From: Phymatolithon calcareum
Taxonomy: Eukaryota; Rhodophyta; Florideophyceae; Hapalidiales
DNA length: 64,000 nt
Direction: 5' to 3'
NCBI GenBank assembly: GCA_977006965.1
Contig: OZ345383.1
Coordinates: 124,001-188,000 of the forward strand
Made by a program: the position numbers and the translations under genes
In this document: piece after piece, positions 47,291-57,395 of the stretch
Numbering within the stretch: the first letter of the stretch is position 1
Layout of the letters: every line of letters begins with the position of its first letter
Notes under the pieces: generated by a model
The model's input: the letters and a program-made list of their open reading frames with translations, nothing else
The model's database searches: none
Told to the model about the DNA's origin: nothing

Positions 47291-47835
47291 AGAGACTGAA
47301 TATGAATGCAAAAGACTAACCCGAACTCTCATATGGAGAGAAACCCGAATCAAGAAGTCTAAGTTTTTTTATTTAAAAGTTACCAACGCATCTGCAGACG
47401 CTTGGGGTAACTTTGCGAAGGCCATTGGGTCACAAACAGGGTCTATCGTTCTTATATGTTAGCGTGGTCGATTTCGACACGATCTAGCGGAAATACCAAA
47501 ACCTACCTTTGGCTTAGAGCCTCGAGGGGGAAAAATATTCCACTGTCTTGAGTCGCGGGTTTGAGGTTTCGAGAGCAGCCATGGCCGCCTTATACATAGC
47601 AAGGATTTCGTCAAGTGCCCTCCTTGTAAAAGCACTTTCTTCATATGAGAGCTTGTCTTTTGATAGGCCTGACTTGAGATCTTCGATAGCATCCTTTCCA
47701 GTTTGTCCAGTTAGAAACCCGAATCAAGGAATTGTTAGGAAAATAGAATGCGGTAAGTTAGAAGTAATTGAAAAGCTGCCCCGTTACTCACAGTGAGGTC
47801 TTGGGTGCTTTTAAAATAAATCAACAAATATCCCC
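47291..47835 (+). mobile_element. LINE-3 terminal copy carrying a nested LINE-2
   Basis: ETEYECKRLTRTL coding text starts at the 5' junction and the tail ends GGGTGCTTTTAAAATAAATC. CTCCTATCTATA lies at 47279-47290 and 47836-47847. The left arm has the empty site as one TCCTATCCATA word near 12680 (reverse strand). Confidence 0.82.
47355..47712 (-). mobile_element. LINE-2 terminal copy inside LINE-3, 16-bp target duplication
   Basis: The reverse strand gives the clearest LINE-2 C-terminus in the window: about 60 codons without a stop (LKSGLSKDKLSYEESAFTRR, then LDEILAMYKAAMAALETSNP and a YFSPSRL end with stop near 47520). The tail with the GTTACCAACGC hairpin and A-rich end follows. AGAAACCCGAATCAAG flanks it at 47339-47354 and 47713-47728. 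Confidence 0.85.
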
Positions 47836-48503
47836 CTCCTATCTATAGCACTGATACATGCTATTGACAGTACGTTCGGGACCTCACCTGAATTATGAAA
47901 ATATCATTTAAAGTTTCATCCTTCATTGCAGACAGAATTCGGTCTATTCTGCATTTTGCACATTGTGACCTTACCAGAGATTCAATGCAAAGTTTTTCTC
48001 TTGGAGAACATAGTCAAGGCTTTCGTCTAAACGACTCAATCGAGAGTCTTCCGGACCCCATCTTGAGCAGCACCATCAGTTTTACAAACAATAAACCTGA
48101 ACTTAAGGATATGGAATGATAAATCTATACTTGCGACCAAAGTCGGCAACAAACTCCTGCTGTCGAGCCACCTGGATGAAATAATCCAGGCCAAGGGCAC
48201 TGCATCCGGACGTACATTTCTGACCAAAAAAAGCTGCCCAGAGGAACGACCCAATCCAATTCGATTGCAATTAATTGCAATCAGCAGCTAAGATTGGGGA
48301 TTGGGATGAGGCGATTGATTGCAATATGTATTGGACGAAATGCAATTTTCATTATTCCACGATGCTTCGATTTACTGTACGGCATATCAACAGCATTTCA
48401 ATGTGACTTCATGTCTCTCACAATTTTCATTACCTAGAACCCAGTAATGTTCGGTTAACCAAGTCGGCTGGAGTTCATTGCTCCTGCCCGGTTATTCAGC
48501 TTT

Positions 48504-49149
48504 TTATTTGTAGTACGAAAGGAGTCCGAGGAATGCAACATTGTTGTACGGTGCTCTCTTTGTGCATTCAGGGAAGAAATCTACGGTAGCATCAATCCGA
48601 TCCAGTCGCGTTTCAGTCCGTGACCACAACACTGCACGTCGAAGACCACTCTGACCATCGACGACAATCATCCTGGAAGCGAACCAGCCCTGTCCCAAGT
48701 TTCTGCCTTGGCACGCAGTCTTCGAAAACTCCTGTACGCATTTTGACAGCATGCAGAGACGATTTCGATGTGTTGATTGAATCTGTGTCCGCAGAAAAAA
48801 GTAACACTAGTTCATCTCTGTACCAATGCAGGTCGGGAACAAAGTACATTTCACTGACATTCAGCATCGTGGCTAATCTATCGTTCGAGTCTGGAATCTT
48901 TAAAATCCAAAAGGGATTGACGGATGATGTATCGGACAATGAAAAGTGTGCAGTCTTTTCTCTTCGAAAATCGAATGCACTATCTGAACGAGGTGTAGCC
49001 GGAAATAATGCTGCTAGCGCGAGTATAAGCATCAGTGACAGCCTTGCTAAACGCAGCAAGATAGAAGAGTGGAGGCAAGAACATATCAATCGTGACTTTA
49101 TACTTGGTTCCTGGCTGAACTTGAGCCGCTTTGGAGCATCGCTAAGCAT
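48504..49149 (-). pseudogene. unassigned reading frame, possibly a broken gene for a secreted protein
   Basis: A 178-codon frame (49149-48613) starts inside the hairpin at 49142. It has a basic N-terminus, then a hydrophobic run near residues 31-50 (LLRLARLSLMLILALAALFP), then a polar part (WILKIPDSND, YFVPDLHWYRDELVLLFSAD). In the next frame the reading goes on from about 48690 to 48504 (RTETRLDRIDATVDFFPECT, ending LLSYYK) with AATAAA at the stop. One frameshift or intron could join the two. An equally long frame lies on the opposite strand, so coding is not certain. I recognise no family. Confidence 0.25.
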
Positions 49150-49224
49150 GTGCTAGCAGTGAATCGGCGAAAGATGACACCCCACCTGTCATCTTTCGCC
49201 GATTGACTGTTAACACATGCTTAG
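49142..49224. repeat. 83-bp near-perfect hairpin
   Basis: Arms of about 38 bp, each running from CTAAGCATGTG to GAAAGATGACA on its own strand, differ at about three positions. The inner 16 bp TCGGCGAAAGATGACA are perfect and the loop is about 6 nt. It could be a foldback MITE or the end of a lost element. Confidence 0.7.
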
Positions 49225-50280
49225 TGGTAAACCTGCCTCCGCGCACCTGTGCGCATATTTCCGTATGATACAGGCAGAAATGATGAGGTCGCCGGTTTGA
49301 GTACTGTCACAAGCAAGACTTGAAATACGTTCCGCGAAGGGCACACGGAGGTCACCGTATAGCAGTACGCGCGGGAAACAAGAAGGGAAATCCCCAGGCC
49401 AATTCCGGCGAATACTGTTTGCGAAAGAGGGCGCACGGCTCGAAGCAAGAAGAAAGAGAAAATACTAAATGACAAACCAGACGATATCCCAGCCATCCTC
49501 AGGTTTGCCAAGGTGTGGCATTGAAAGCTGTCCTTAAATACGCAAGCGGCAGGTTCCCCCAAGTGAGTATGACGCTAATACGGGATACTCTCGGAGCGGC
49601 AGCCAAGCGTCACCTTGACACCGAACCTAGCAGAGTATGAACTGGACTCCGGAAAAATGCTAACAGTGGAAAAGGCATTAGGCTCACGAAGCAAGACATG
49701 AATAAGATAGAGAATAGTATGTTATTCAAACCTATTCTGCTTAACCTCTGACCTTTGGTGACGTTGGAAAAACTGCCTTCTCTGTGCACTGGGGGTCGAG
49801 TCTCGATCTTTTCGCAATTTCATATTTATGCTCAAAATTGCTCGCATTGTTCGATCTGGATGTAATGTCATCCGCCTCATCAGTTCGATCTGAACGCTCA
49901 CGTGAGGATTAGTGTGGAAAACCTGCACTTCCGGACTTGTTTCTATAGCATCAAGCTTGTGAATTTACTCGAAATGTAGAAAAATGTAGTATTATTGCTC
50001 CTTCAAAGATTCGTCCTAAATGTCGAGGCCTTGCGTAAGAAAAAGGAACAAACCTGTAGCGAAAGCCGTGGCGATAAAGCTATTTACTCACGGTGGCAAG
50101 ATAGAATTGTGTAAGAAAGATCACTTCTGATGGGCATGTACTTGGGCAAGTGTTTCTCCAGTGGAAGGAGCATCTGAGATAATATCGGACTCGTAGAACA
50201 CTGTCGAGGCTCATAATAGTATTTTCCCCCCCAGGAAAAATGATGCAATCACATATTGAGTTCCTATAGTGCGAAAGGAG

Positions 50281-50459
50281 AGTAGATTTTTGTTTAAAAG
50301 TTACCAACGCATTTGCTAACACTTGGACAGCGTTCATAGTGCCAAGTGGTTTTGGCTGGATTCTGTCTAAGGGAGAGTTGACACGATTCAGTGTAGTACA
50401 AAAACCCACCTCTGGTCTCCTTCAGGACCTCGAGGGGGAAAATTACTCCCCTGTGTTCC
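50281..50459 (-). mobile_element. LINE-2 tail in the NOX2 flank
   Basis: Reverse-strand LINE-2 end with CCCTCGAGG (stop-codon region) and the GTTGGTAACTTTTAAACAAA tail. GCGAAA at 50271-50276 and 50460-50465 is the likely core of a degenerate 10-bp duplication. The NOX1 flank at about 6307-6316 is uninterrupted. Confidence 0.75.
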
Positions 50460-50486
50460 GCGAAATTGGTTATCTCCCAGTTGTCA

Positions 50487-50787
50487 AGAATTTTTTTAGT
50501 TCGAGTTTATTTAAAAGCCCCACAGACTTCCGAAGATATGGGCGAGGCTTCCTCTGATCCTACCTACCTTTGTGCAGCTCACGAAACGTCCACCAGAATG
50601 GCGGACGGGAAAACTTAAGATTCAAAGTAATTCTATCTCAGTCCCCACGGGATCGTTGGTGCTTCGGCTCACACGCTTTTTGACTTGCCGTCTGCGAATC
50701 AATACTGGCCTTCTTCGTTCTCCATGCGTTCTATGAGTGTCTTGCTAAATAGTAAAAGCTCATCTAGCGCCTTTTCTGCTTCCAGTC
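50487..50787 (-). mobile_element. LINE-1 terminal copy in the NOX2 flank
   Basis: This 301-bp copy holds the last coding part of LINE-1 and its tail (poly-T on the plus strand at 50490). GTTGTCA lies at 50480-50486 and 50788-50794. NOX1's flank keeps the empty site at about 6288-6297 (reverse strand). It is independent of the LINE-1 tail behind NOX1, which sits at a different position. Confidence 0.82.
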
Positions 50788-51049
50788 GTTGTCACGAAAT
50801 TGATCTTATGGGATTCTGTTGGCCTAAGAAAGTGTGGACTATATTTTTTTCCAATCAGAGCTGACTTGATTCCGGCTTGTCTGTGCCTTTCCTGAACCGG
50901 CTCTTCTGTCAAAATGCTTTACAAACGACAGTGAAACCTGAGAAAACAGTTCTTTTCCACGAAATTCAAGCCTATCGTCTGATGTTTAGGCCTGGGTGTG
51001 AAAAGCTTCATGACGTGCAGCACATACCTAAGATACTGTACATAACCGG

Positions 51050-51055
51050 TTTATT
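51050..51055 (-). terminator. NOX2 polyadenylation signal AATAAA
   Basis: AATAAA on the reverse strand lies 27 nt after the NOX2 stop, at the same place as in NOX1. Confidence 0.5.
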
Positions 51056-51081
51056 CACAAAAAGATGCCTCTCAGCACATT

Positions 51082-53583
51082 TTAAAAGTTTTCTTCTCGG
51101 AAAACTAATCTAACATTGGATCCATACTTTCGCAAACGTCGCGCTTCATCGCGATCCCTGAGTCCAAGGTCGCGCATGATTTGACCGTCTGACAGCGTCC
51201 CAAGATATGCTCCTCGTAGATTAGACTGAACCTCCACTGCCCGCATGCTCTTTTGTACGGCTGCTCCCATCATGTGAGGACCACAGAAGAATACACCGAC
51301 ATCCCCACCAGATGGCGATCGAGCCGCGATCTCTGCGAACAGTGCATCCCATTGTGGACGACCGGCATTCACGTCAATGTGCTTCTCACCGGCTTCAAGA
51401 TCAGCAGCCTTGTCACGGGTCACATAGCGATGCAGTCGAAGTGAACTTCCCTGTGCCAGCGGTTCAAGTTCATCTCGTAGCCATTCATCTTCACCGGAGC
51501 GTGGCGTAGTCCAGACAAAGTCCACTTCGGGGACACTTTTCCGGCAGCCGCAAGTAGTCTCTTTTCCGGCCAATAGATCGCGGGAGCCGATGGAGCGATA
51601 CATACGGAATGCGAGTAAAATGAACAAAAGCGGAATGAAGAATCCAAAATGGAGACTTGTCAGTGCGCCCTTCACATCTCGACAGGCCCATGATTTAACA
51701 CTGAGGACTGTACTCAGTGACGAGAGTGGGAGGAATGCGAAGAAGTCAATGCACCGTGCAGCTCGCGAGAAGAAGTTATACTTCATAAAGCTTATCTCCA
51801 AAAGAATAGTTGTCATCATCACCGCATTCAGGCTTATGCCAAGTACGACGTCCACACCAACAGCCCAGAAGGCGGCCGGTGTAATAGTGCTATCTGTGAA
51901 ATTGAACTTGCCAATGTTGAAAATCGATACAATACACACCAGTGCGAATCGGACGAGGAGCGTCAGGAGGAGGAAGAGCACTACACGAGTAGTGTGTAGG
52001 AAGGAAAGAATCTTTGCACGCATGCCGCCGACCTGCTTGAATGGTTGACGATTGATGGCGAATTGCGCCTTCGCCACACCGCCGATTGCGAGGTCGATGA
52101 TTTTCTCAAAACTTCCATTTCTGACTGAGTCTCCATCCGAATCTAAAGAGTAGAAAGACGAATCATCACTGAATGCAGCTGCTTTCGCCGGCCTGCTAAC
52201 AACAACGGGAAGTGCAGATTCAGAGTGGGTGCACCCGTTGTCACAGGATTCGTCATGGGCGCCGATGTTCTTCGATGAAAGTTTGAGCGTGTTCGCAACG
52301 TGTTTTCCAGCAGCTTCCTTAACTGCCTCAGACTTGGGGGCAACACTGGCACCTCCGATGGCGTAAAGATTCTCGATCGCCTTGCTGATAATGTTCTCAA
52401 CTCCACCATTCGTCTTCGACAATTCTTGCTCGTATGTATTCTTGTGCATGTGGAAGTCATCGGAGATGCGTTGATGATGCAGATGCTTGGAGATAGCTGC
52501 GAAGGGTGTGGCACCGATACCCCCGGAGATGAGCACAACGCGGCGGTAGGCAGTGGCGTGTTGTGCAGGAGCTCCGAAAGGCCCACGTACTCGGACTGAA
52601 AGCGGGGGAATTGATTCGTCTTCACAGCGGGTCTCGAACTCGGCATACAGCTTTTTTGTCCAGTCACCGCGGGTCTTGACGTAGAAACACATTGTGTCCT
52701 CATGAGGTGCGCTTGCAATAGTGAAGGGATGCCACTCCTTCCCCAGAATAGGGACTTGAATTTCAGCGTACTGTCCAGCGCGGTATCCAAACGGCTTTGG
52801 CACACGTAGTTCGAGGACATTACCCGCCTTGATTGTTGAGTCCCCGCCGGTTATTTCGAGGTTAGCGGTGTATATCTTCAGCCGGCGGACAATGCGATCG
52901 ATAAAGTAGATGATGAGAGGAGCGGCGATCCACTGGAAGGTCTCTGGTTTCTTGCGATACATCCCGTGCAAGATGAGGAGCGGGAAGAAGAGTGCGGCGC
53001 CGATGAGATGGGCGACATAGAACAATCGGAAGTGATTCTTTCTGAACCAGGGCAGTGCGGTGATAAACATACCGATGAAGATAAGCATTAACGGAACACC
53101 GACGGCAACGCTCATAGAAAAAGACCAAAGCTTGAAGGAATCCCAAGCGTCGAAAGTGATGAGCCAGGCAAAATGAAAGGGTACGTGAATGGCAACGCCG
53201 ATGACGATGGCATAGCCGACGATGATGTGGGCTTGCGGAAAACTTTTGTCGAGTGGTAGAACCTTATGTAGTGGCGTTTCTCGAATGGAAGTAACGAAAA
53301 GACGGGAAGCGAGAATGATGATAAGAGCTGTGTTGAGGTTGAGAGTATAGCCCGCTCCGCGAGCGATGGCGATATACCACTTGAATGCTTCGTGTCCTGG
53401 ATTCTCTTTCTCGATAGTCTTACGAACGTGGTGGAACTCATCGTGAGCGCCCGAGACAAATTGTAAAATGTTAGCGAGAACGTACATAGCAAGAAAAAGA
53501 ATCTCGAAAGCATGAGATGAGAGATAGGATTCTAGTCGGGCGTTCCATAGAGTGCTCTTCCGCTTGACGAACGAGAAGGACAT
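51082..53583 (-). CDS. NADPH oxidase, red-algal type (NOX copy 2)
   Basis: This 833-residue paralogue has about 55 substitutions and one extra Asn against NOX1, about 93% identity. All haem-ligand His, the HPFT flavin motif, GGIGATPF, CGP and the REENF end are kept, as are the inserted helices, so the enzyme looks functional. Changes cluster in the acidic loop and inserted helices. The frame starts at the Met equivalent to M36 of NOX1; an in-frame TAA lies about 70 bp upstream with no earlier ATG, so the 35-residue NOX1 extension is absent. Upstream homology ends at about 53655, before the NOX1 TATA region, so the gene must use another promoter or be silent. NOX1 and NOX2 converge, pointing at the palindrome centre. 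Confidence 0.92.
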   Translation of the reverse strand: MSFSFVKRKSTLWNARLESYLSSHAFEILFLAMYVLANILQFVSGAHDEFHHVRKTIEKENPGHEAFKWYIAIARGAGYTLNLNTALIIILASRLFVTSIRETPLHKVLPLDKSFPQAHIIVGYAIVIGVAIHVPFHFAWLITFDAWDSFKLWSFSMSVAVGVPLMLIFIGMFITALPWFRKNHFRLFYVAHLIGAALFFPLLILHGMYRKKPETFQWIAAPLIIYFIDRIVRRLKIYTANLEITGGDSTIKAGNVLELRVPKPFGYRAGQYAEIQVPILGKEWHPFTIASAPHEDTMCFYVKTRGDWTKKLYAEFETRCEDESIPPLSVRVRGPFGAPAQHATAYRRVVLISGGIGATPFAAISKHLHHQRISDDFHMHKNTYEQELSKTNGGVENIISKAIENLYAIGGASVAPKSEAVKEAAGKHVANTLKLSSKNIGAHDESCDNGCTHSESALPVVVSRPAKAAAFSDDSSFYSLDSDGDSVRNGSFEKIIDLAIGGVAKAQFAINRQPFKQVGGMRAKILSFLHTTRVVLFLLLTLLVRFALVCIVSIFNIGKFNFTDSTITPAAFWAVGVDVVLGISLNAVMMTTILLEISFMKYNFFSRAARCIDFFAFLPLSSLSTVLSVKSWACRDVKGALTSLHFGFFIPLLFILLAFRMYRSIGSRDLLAGKETTCGCRKSVPEVDFVWTTPRSGEDEWLRDELEPLAQGSSLRLHRYVTRDKAADLEAGEKHIDVNAGRPQWDALFAEIAARSPSGGDVGVFFCGPHMMGAAVQKSMRAVEVQSNLRGAYLGTLSDGQIMRDLGLRDRDEARRLRKYGSNVRLVFREENF

Positions 53584-54770
53584 TGTTGAATAGAGGCTAT
53601 CGGATGGAGGATGGAAGTCTCTACTGCTGAGCGCATCGCTGTTCAGAGCAGGCGGGCTTTAGCCTCGTTTGCTATATCTTGACATATATGTCTTGACATA
53701 GATACCTGAGAGTCAAGTATTGTTGATGTAATTCGGCTTTCACCTGCACGAGCGGTCGGTATTTGTATTCGAGGGGGGGATGGATCTGACGAGAACGGAG
53801 GCCTGATGCAGCAGAAAGCGAGAAGTATTGAATGTATATTGGAGCCATATCCACTTGAACCGGTGGCCTACACGAGAGCATAAAAACGGGTCGGAAAGAA
53901 AACGGACAAGTGAAAGTGAATCGGCAGCATATTACTTTTTCTGGGCTTCGACACAAGAATCATCCGAAAAGTTGGCATTTTCAAGTACATTTGCCCTACG
54001 TATAGAGTCGTTGCTGCGAATTTTTTTATGCATCGACACTGTCACGCTAACTGGGAAAGCTGCAGGATGGAATTGAAGGGCGCCTGTAATGACGCTGACG
54101 TGGGCGTCAAAATAGAGTCGGCATTATCTTTCGGTGTAACTGCTTTTGTCGAGCTAAACGAATAACGGCAACATCTAAAATAGGTATGTACGAGTGGAAG
54201 AGGCTCACTAGAGCCTAACTGGGAAGAGAGAAGAGAATATGAGACTCCAATGAAGGAACTGCAAGAAGAGCTTCTCTGCAAGTTACAAAAAGGAGATGGG
54301 AGCAGTATAAAAAACCACTGGGCCCTTGCAAGAGGACCACACGTTTAGACACCAGTTAGCCTTATCTATGTTCGAAGAAACTGAAGAAACCTTGCCCATA
54401 TATTCGTAAATCTGTAGGACTTTTAAAATAGATTACTCACTAAGATCAAAAATCAACAAAATTGAATTTGTCACGATTTCAAGTTTGTGACGATGACATT
54501 GCTGAATGCAGTGTGGAGTTGCTTAGCTGACCGAATATTAAAGATATTGTAATCCCTTTTCTATTTTGAGAGACCATGGCAGGCCTGCTATGGTTTGCGA
54601 GCTAGTATTCCTTCCCTCTGGTGCATTTCTATTCTATTTTGCGTGACTAATGCGTTCGTCACCAATGGCGTTGGAAATTCGGAAAGCTGGTTGGATCAAA
54701 TTGGAGGGTATTGTTCTACAATTTAGGTTGTTTCATGTACAGAATCCTGGTCGAAGTATTGTAGTTTATT

Positions 54771-54839
54771 ATTTTTTTATTATTCTCCCATAGACTTCCG
54801 AAGATATGGACAAGGCTTCCTCTGATACTACCTACTCAT
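54771..54839 (-). mobile_element. 69-bp LINE-1 tail with 13-bp target duplication
   Basis: Reverse-strand LINE-1 hairpin region (AAGCCTTGTCCATATCTTCG) lies between ATTGTAGTTTATT repeats at 54758-54770 and 54840-54852. Confidence 0.72.
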
Positions 54840-55501
54840 ATTGTAGTTTATTTATTGTAAGCTGCCCAACTGGACGTTAAGTAGTACCTTGATTTGCGCG
54901 CGATCGAGTGCGCGGTCTTCTTATCGCTTGATCTCTTGATGGAATGGGAAGCGATGGAATAGCCAGCGGTTACACAGGAGCCTGTTCGTCGCCTTCTTGA
55001 GACGGAGGAAGGGTGTGAGTTCGTTCCGTATTGGATGGGGAGGGCGTCTGCCTTCGCTGCCAAGTTATATATGACACGGTAGGCGGCTTTCTAAACAACT
55101 ATGATCCGTGCAGATATCTCGAGACAACAATGCTGCTTGTGATTTGGGACATGATGTCCCTAATTTCTGGCCAGATCTATCCCACCAGATCATATAGCAA
55201 CGCAATTAAGTGTGTCAATCAAAGGGGCTTGGGCTTGCCGCTGTGAGATGCAGCGGATCCCGGGACTTGCGTCCTCTCTCGTGTGCTGAGATTTTTGCGT
55301 CCCAAATGTAAAATAAACTCATAGCGCCTGCACCTACGAAAACGGAGGTGTGTTACACACCATCATGGTGTGTAGTCCAAATGCTAGGCATTATCAACAC
55401 ACCGTGTTAATCTCTGCTGGACTACTCTGCTGCGCTTTCATCTATCCGATCTGCCGTGAGAGCCATGTGCATAATCTCTGTCTTAGAAATTTGAATTGAA
55501 T

Positions 55502-55537
55502 TTCTTTAGTTCGAGTTTATTTAATAGCTCCACAGAC
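55502..55537 (-). mobile_element. 36-bp LINE-1 tail with 14-bp target duplication
   Basis: Only the last bases of LINE-1 are present (GTCTGTGGAGCTATTAAATA with the AACTCGAAC end). AATTTGAATTGAAT repeats perfectly at 55488-55501 and 55538-55551. This is the shortest insertion seen. Confidence 0.7.
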
Positions 55538-56323
55538 AATTTGAATTGAATGTACCGTAATGCACGAATGGAGTCATCCGCGATGTTACGGAACCTACTG
55601 TCGCTTTCGCTGACATTCTGTAACCATTCTATTAGCCCTTCGCGCTGTGAACTGTCTCAACGTGACAAACAAAAATCTGGAACGAATTCTCGATTCTCAA
55701 GGTAATTCTCGTGGCAGATTTTGCAAAAACCCTCCCTAAAGGCATTTACATCAGCTAGTAAGGCGCATGATGCTGATACGGATAGACTATACATAGAAAA
55801 CTTTGCGCTTGATATTCGCTTGCTCTTAAAGGGCTGCATGACAAGAAACGCGCTCGACGCACCCAAATTTGTGCACAGTCTTACGAAGTATGTTGCCCCT
55901 ACGCCTCTTATGCGATGGAGGCTTGGGGTCCCGCACGTTGTACGTATGACATAGAATTAGAGCTAATTACAAGAGACCGGACGCCTTTGACGAAGGGTAT
56001 AGTGTTTTAACGCACAAAATAGGTCGTACTGCAATAGATATTTCGCCGAATGTCTTCAACTTGGAGGAGTGCCTTTTTCACGTTGAACGGGCATGTCCAG
56101 TTCCATTCCTCGCGGCCGAATGGTCCCACAGTGTTAATGAACGTGCGCCTTACTCTACACGGCTTGTTCCCTTTTTTACTTGCTATTCAGGAGGCTCTAG
56201 GCTCTGGCGGCTGCATTGTTGAGACGTTCAGAGTGCATTTGTTCCACTAGATCTGAAATCCTGGCCAAAATACATCGAATGACACACTTGGAACGTAGGT
56301 ACTGTAAGCGGAAGTCTTTTAAA

Positions 56324-56368
56324 TTAAAGTTTATTAAGCATCACGGACTTACGAATATACGGGCAAGG
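56324..56368 (-). mobile_element. LINE-1 tail fragment
   Basis: Reverse-strand LINE-1 variant tail (CTTGCCCGTATATTCGTAAG). The flanks CTGTAAGCGGAAGT and CTGTAAATGGAAGT match at 12 of 14 bases and may be an older target duplication. Confidence 0.55.
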
Positions 56369-57189
56369 TCTGTAAATGGAAGTGTGTTGCGAAATGACAC
56401 CGAGCGCCAAAAGATCTGTGCACTACCAAAATAACTTAGAATAAGATGTAGGACTGAGAGCAATGTAATAAGACTAGTAATCGAGGTGCCATTTAACCTC
56501 CAGTCGCGTAGCTAGCCACCTTTACAATAAACTGCAATAGTCTAACAAAATAATTTATGGCCACAAGGCTTTTGGGAATGTCGCGTTGAGTTCTAATTTC
56601 GCAACTCTGTCCGTCAGTTAGGACTCTGAAATAACTGAGCTGTTCGTCCTTCATTGTGATAGCAAATATACTGTGTCACTGTGAGTACATGGCAGCGCAG
56701 AGACTTCTGAGCAAACTGCGCAAAGCGGGAGACGCATAGGCATGCAGTTCGCGAAGAACTTTAGCGACATCTCGATGCAGGCTCAACGTGGCGAGGGACC
56801 ATTTTCTGTTTTTGCGGGAAACGCGCAAAGTCTGTCATGCGACTTTCGGCGTCGACAAAGCTTATGTCTTGAATAACCTAGGTCATTCTGCCTTTCGAAC
56901 AGCCAGCATATTAAGCAAATTGGGGAAGGTCGAAGCTCTGCGGTCCGATTACGCCGGATTTCGGCAACCTATAGAATCCCGCGATTTACTTGACCAACGT
57001 GCCCCACACTACCGAACGCGTGCTTTGAATTTGTTAGAGATTCGACGTGTGCTACACGTGAGACAAACATTTGATTGTGAGGTACTATCAAAATGTGATA
57101 CATTTTGTAAAAATCTCTCAATGTATGAGAACTATATTCGCTGCTACAGACGACATATTTTCTCGTATGCTTTCAAAGCAACATTTATG

Positions 57190-57395
57190 GACTTTGCTCC
57201 ACGGAAGGATAGAGACCTCGAGGGAGAAGTGATATTTCTCCCTCGAGGTCTCTAAAGATAAGGGTTGCAGTAGGTTTTAGTGTACTGCAGTGTTTTGCCG
57301 CACCGCATAAAGCAAATTTCACTTAGAACATCAAAGCTGTCCATGCGTCCGCAAATGTGTTGGTAGATTTTGTATAAAAATCAACACTTTTTCAA
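57190..57395 (+). mobile_element. LINE-2 tail with an inverted 5' piece
   Basis: The LINE-2 stop-codon region (TTCTCCCTCGAGG, 57236 on) and a decayed 3' end (TGTGTTGGTAG ... AAAATCAACA near 57355-57395) read in the plus direction. A reverse copy of the same region precedes it, making a perfect 18-bp stem (57211-57228 with 57236-57253). Inverted 5' ends are a known by-product of LINE insertion (twin priming). Confidence 0.55.

Larger units (their letters stand above)
48236..49694. other. right-arm segment without a left-arm partner
   Basis: This 1.46 kb replaces 5.4 kb of the left arm. Near 48250-48300 is an AT-rich palindromic patch (CAATCCAATTCGATTGCAAT and its near-reverse). The rest holds the unassigned frames at 48504-49149 and the hairpin at 49142-49224. 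Nothing else is recognised. Confidence 0.5.
29520..53655. repeat. right arm of giant inverted duplication
   Basis: Reverse-complement partner of 2990-29415. It ends 72 bp upstream of the NOX2 start, where similarity to NOX1 fades. Insertions found only in this arm include piggyBac, copia-1, copia-2, two LINE-3 copies and three LINE tails; removing them restores collinearity with the left arm except opposite 6859-12280. Confidence 0.85.
53656..57185. other. gene-free stretch with scattered LINE tails
   Basis: Beyond the palindrome no homology to the left flank was seen. A TATAAAAAAC word at about 54307 is followed by no convincing frame. LINE-1 tails lie at about 54400-54430, 54771-54839, 55502-55537 and 56324-56368. 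The longest frame (56788-57255, 155 codons) matches no family and ends inside a LINE-2 hairpin, so it is probably chance. Confidence 0.5.

Noticed and set aside
2965-53583. Assembly artefact: two haplotypes joined head to head
   Set aside because: About 55 amino acid differences, much greater non-coding divergence and different transposons with their own target duplications in each arm are too much for alleles, though long reads would settle it.
56788-57255. A 155-codon frame as a small gene
   Set aside because: No family match, no coding context, and its last codons fall inside a LINE-2 inverted repeat.
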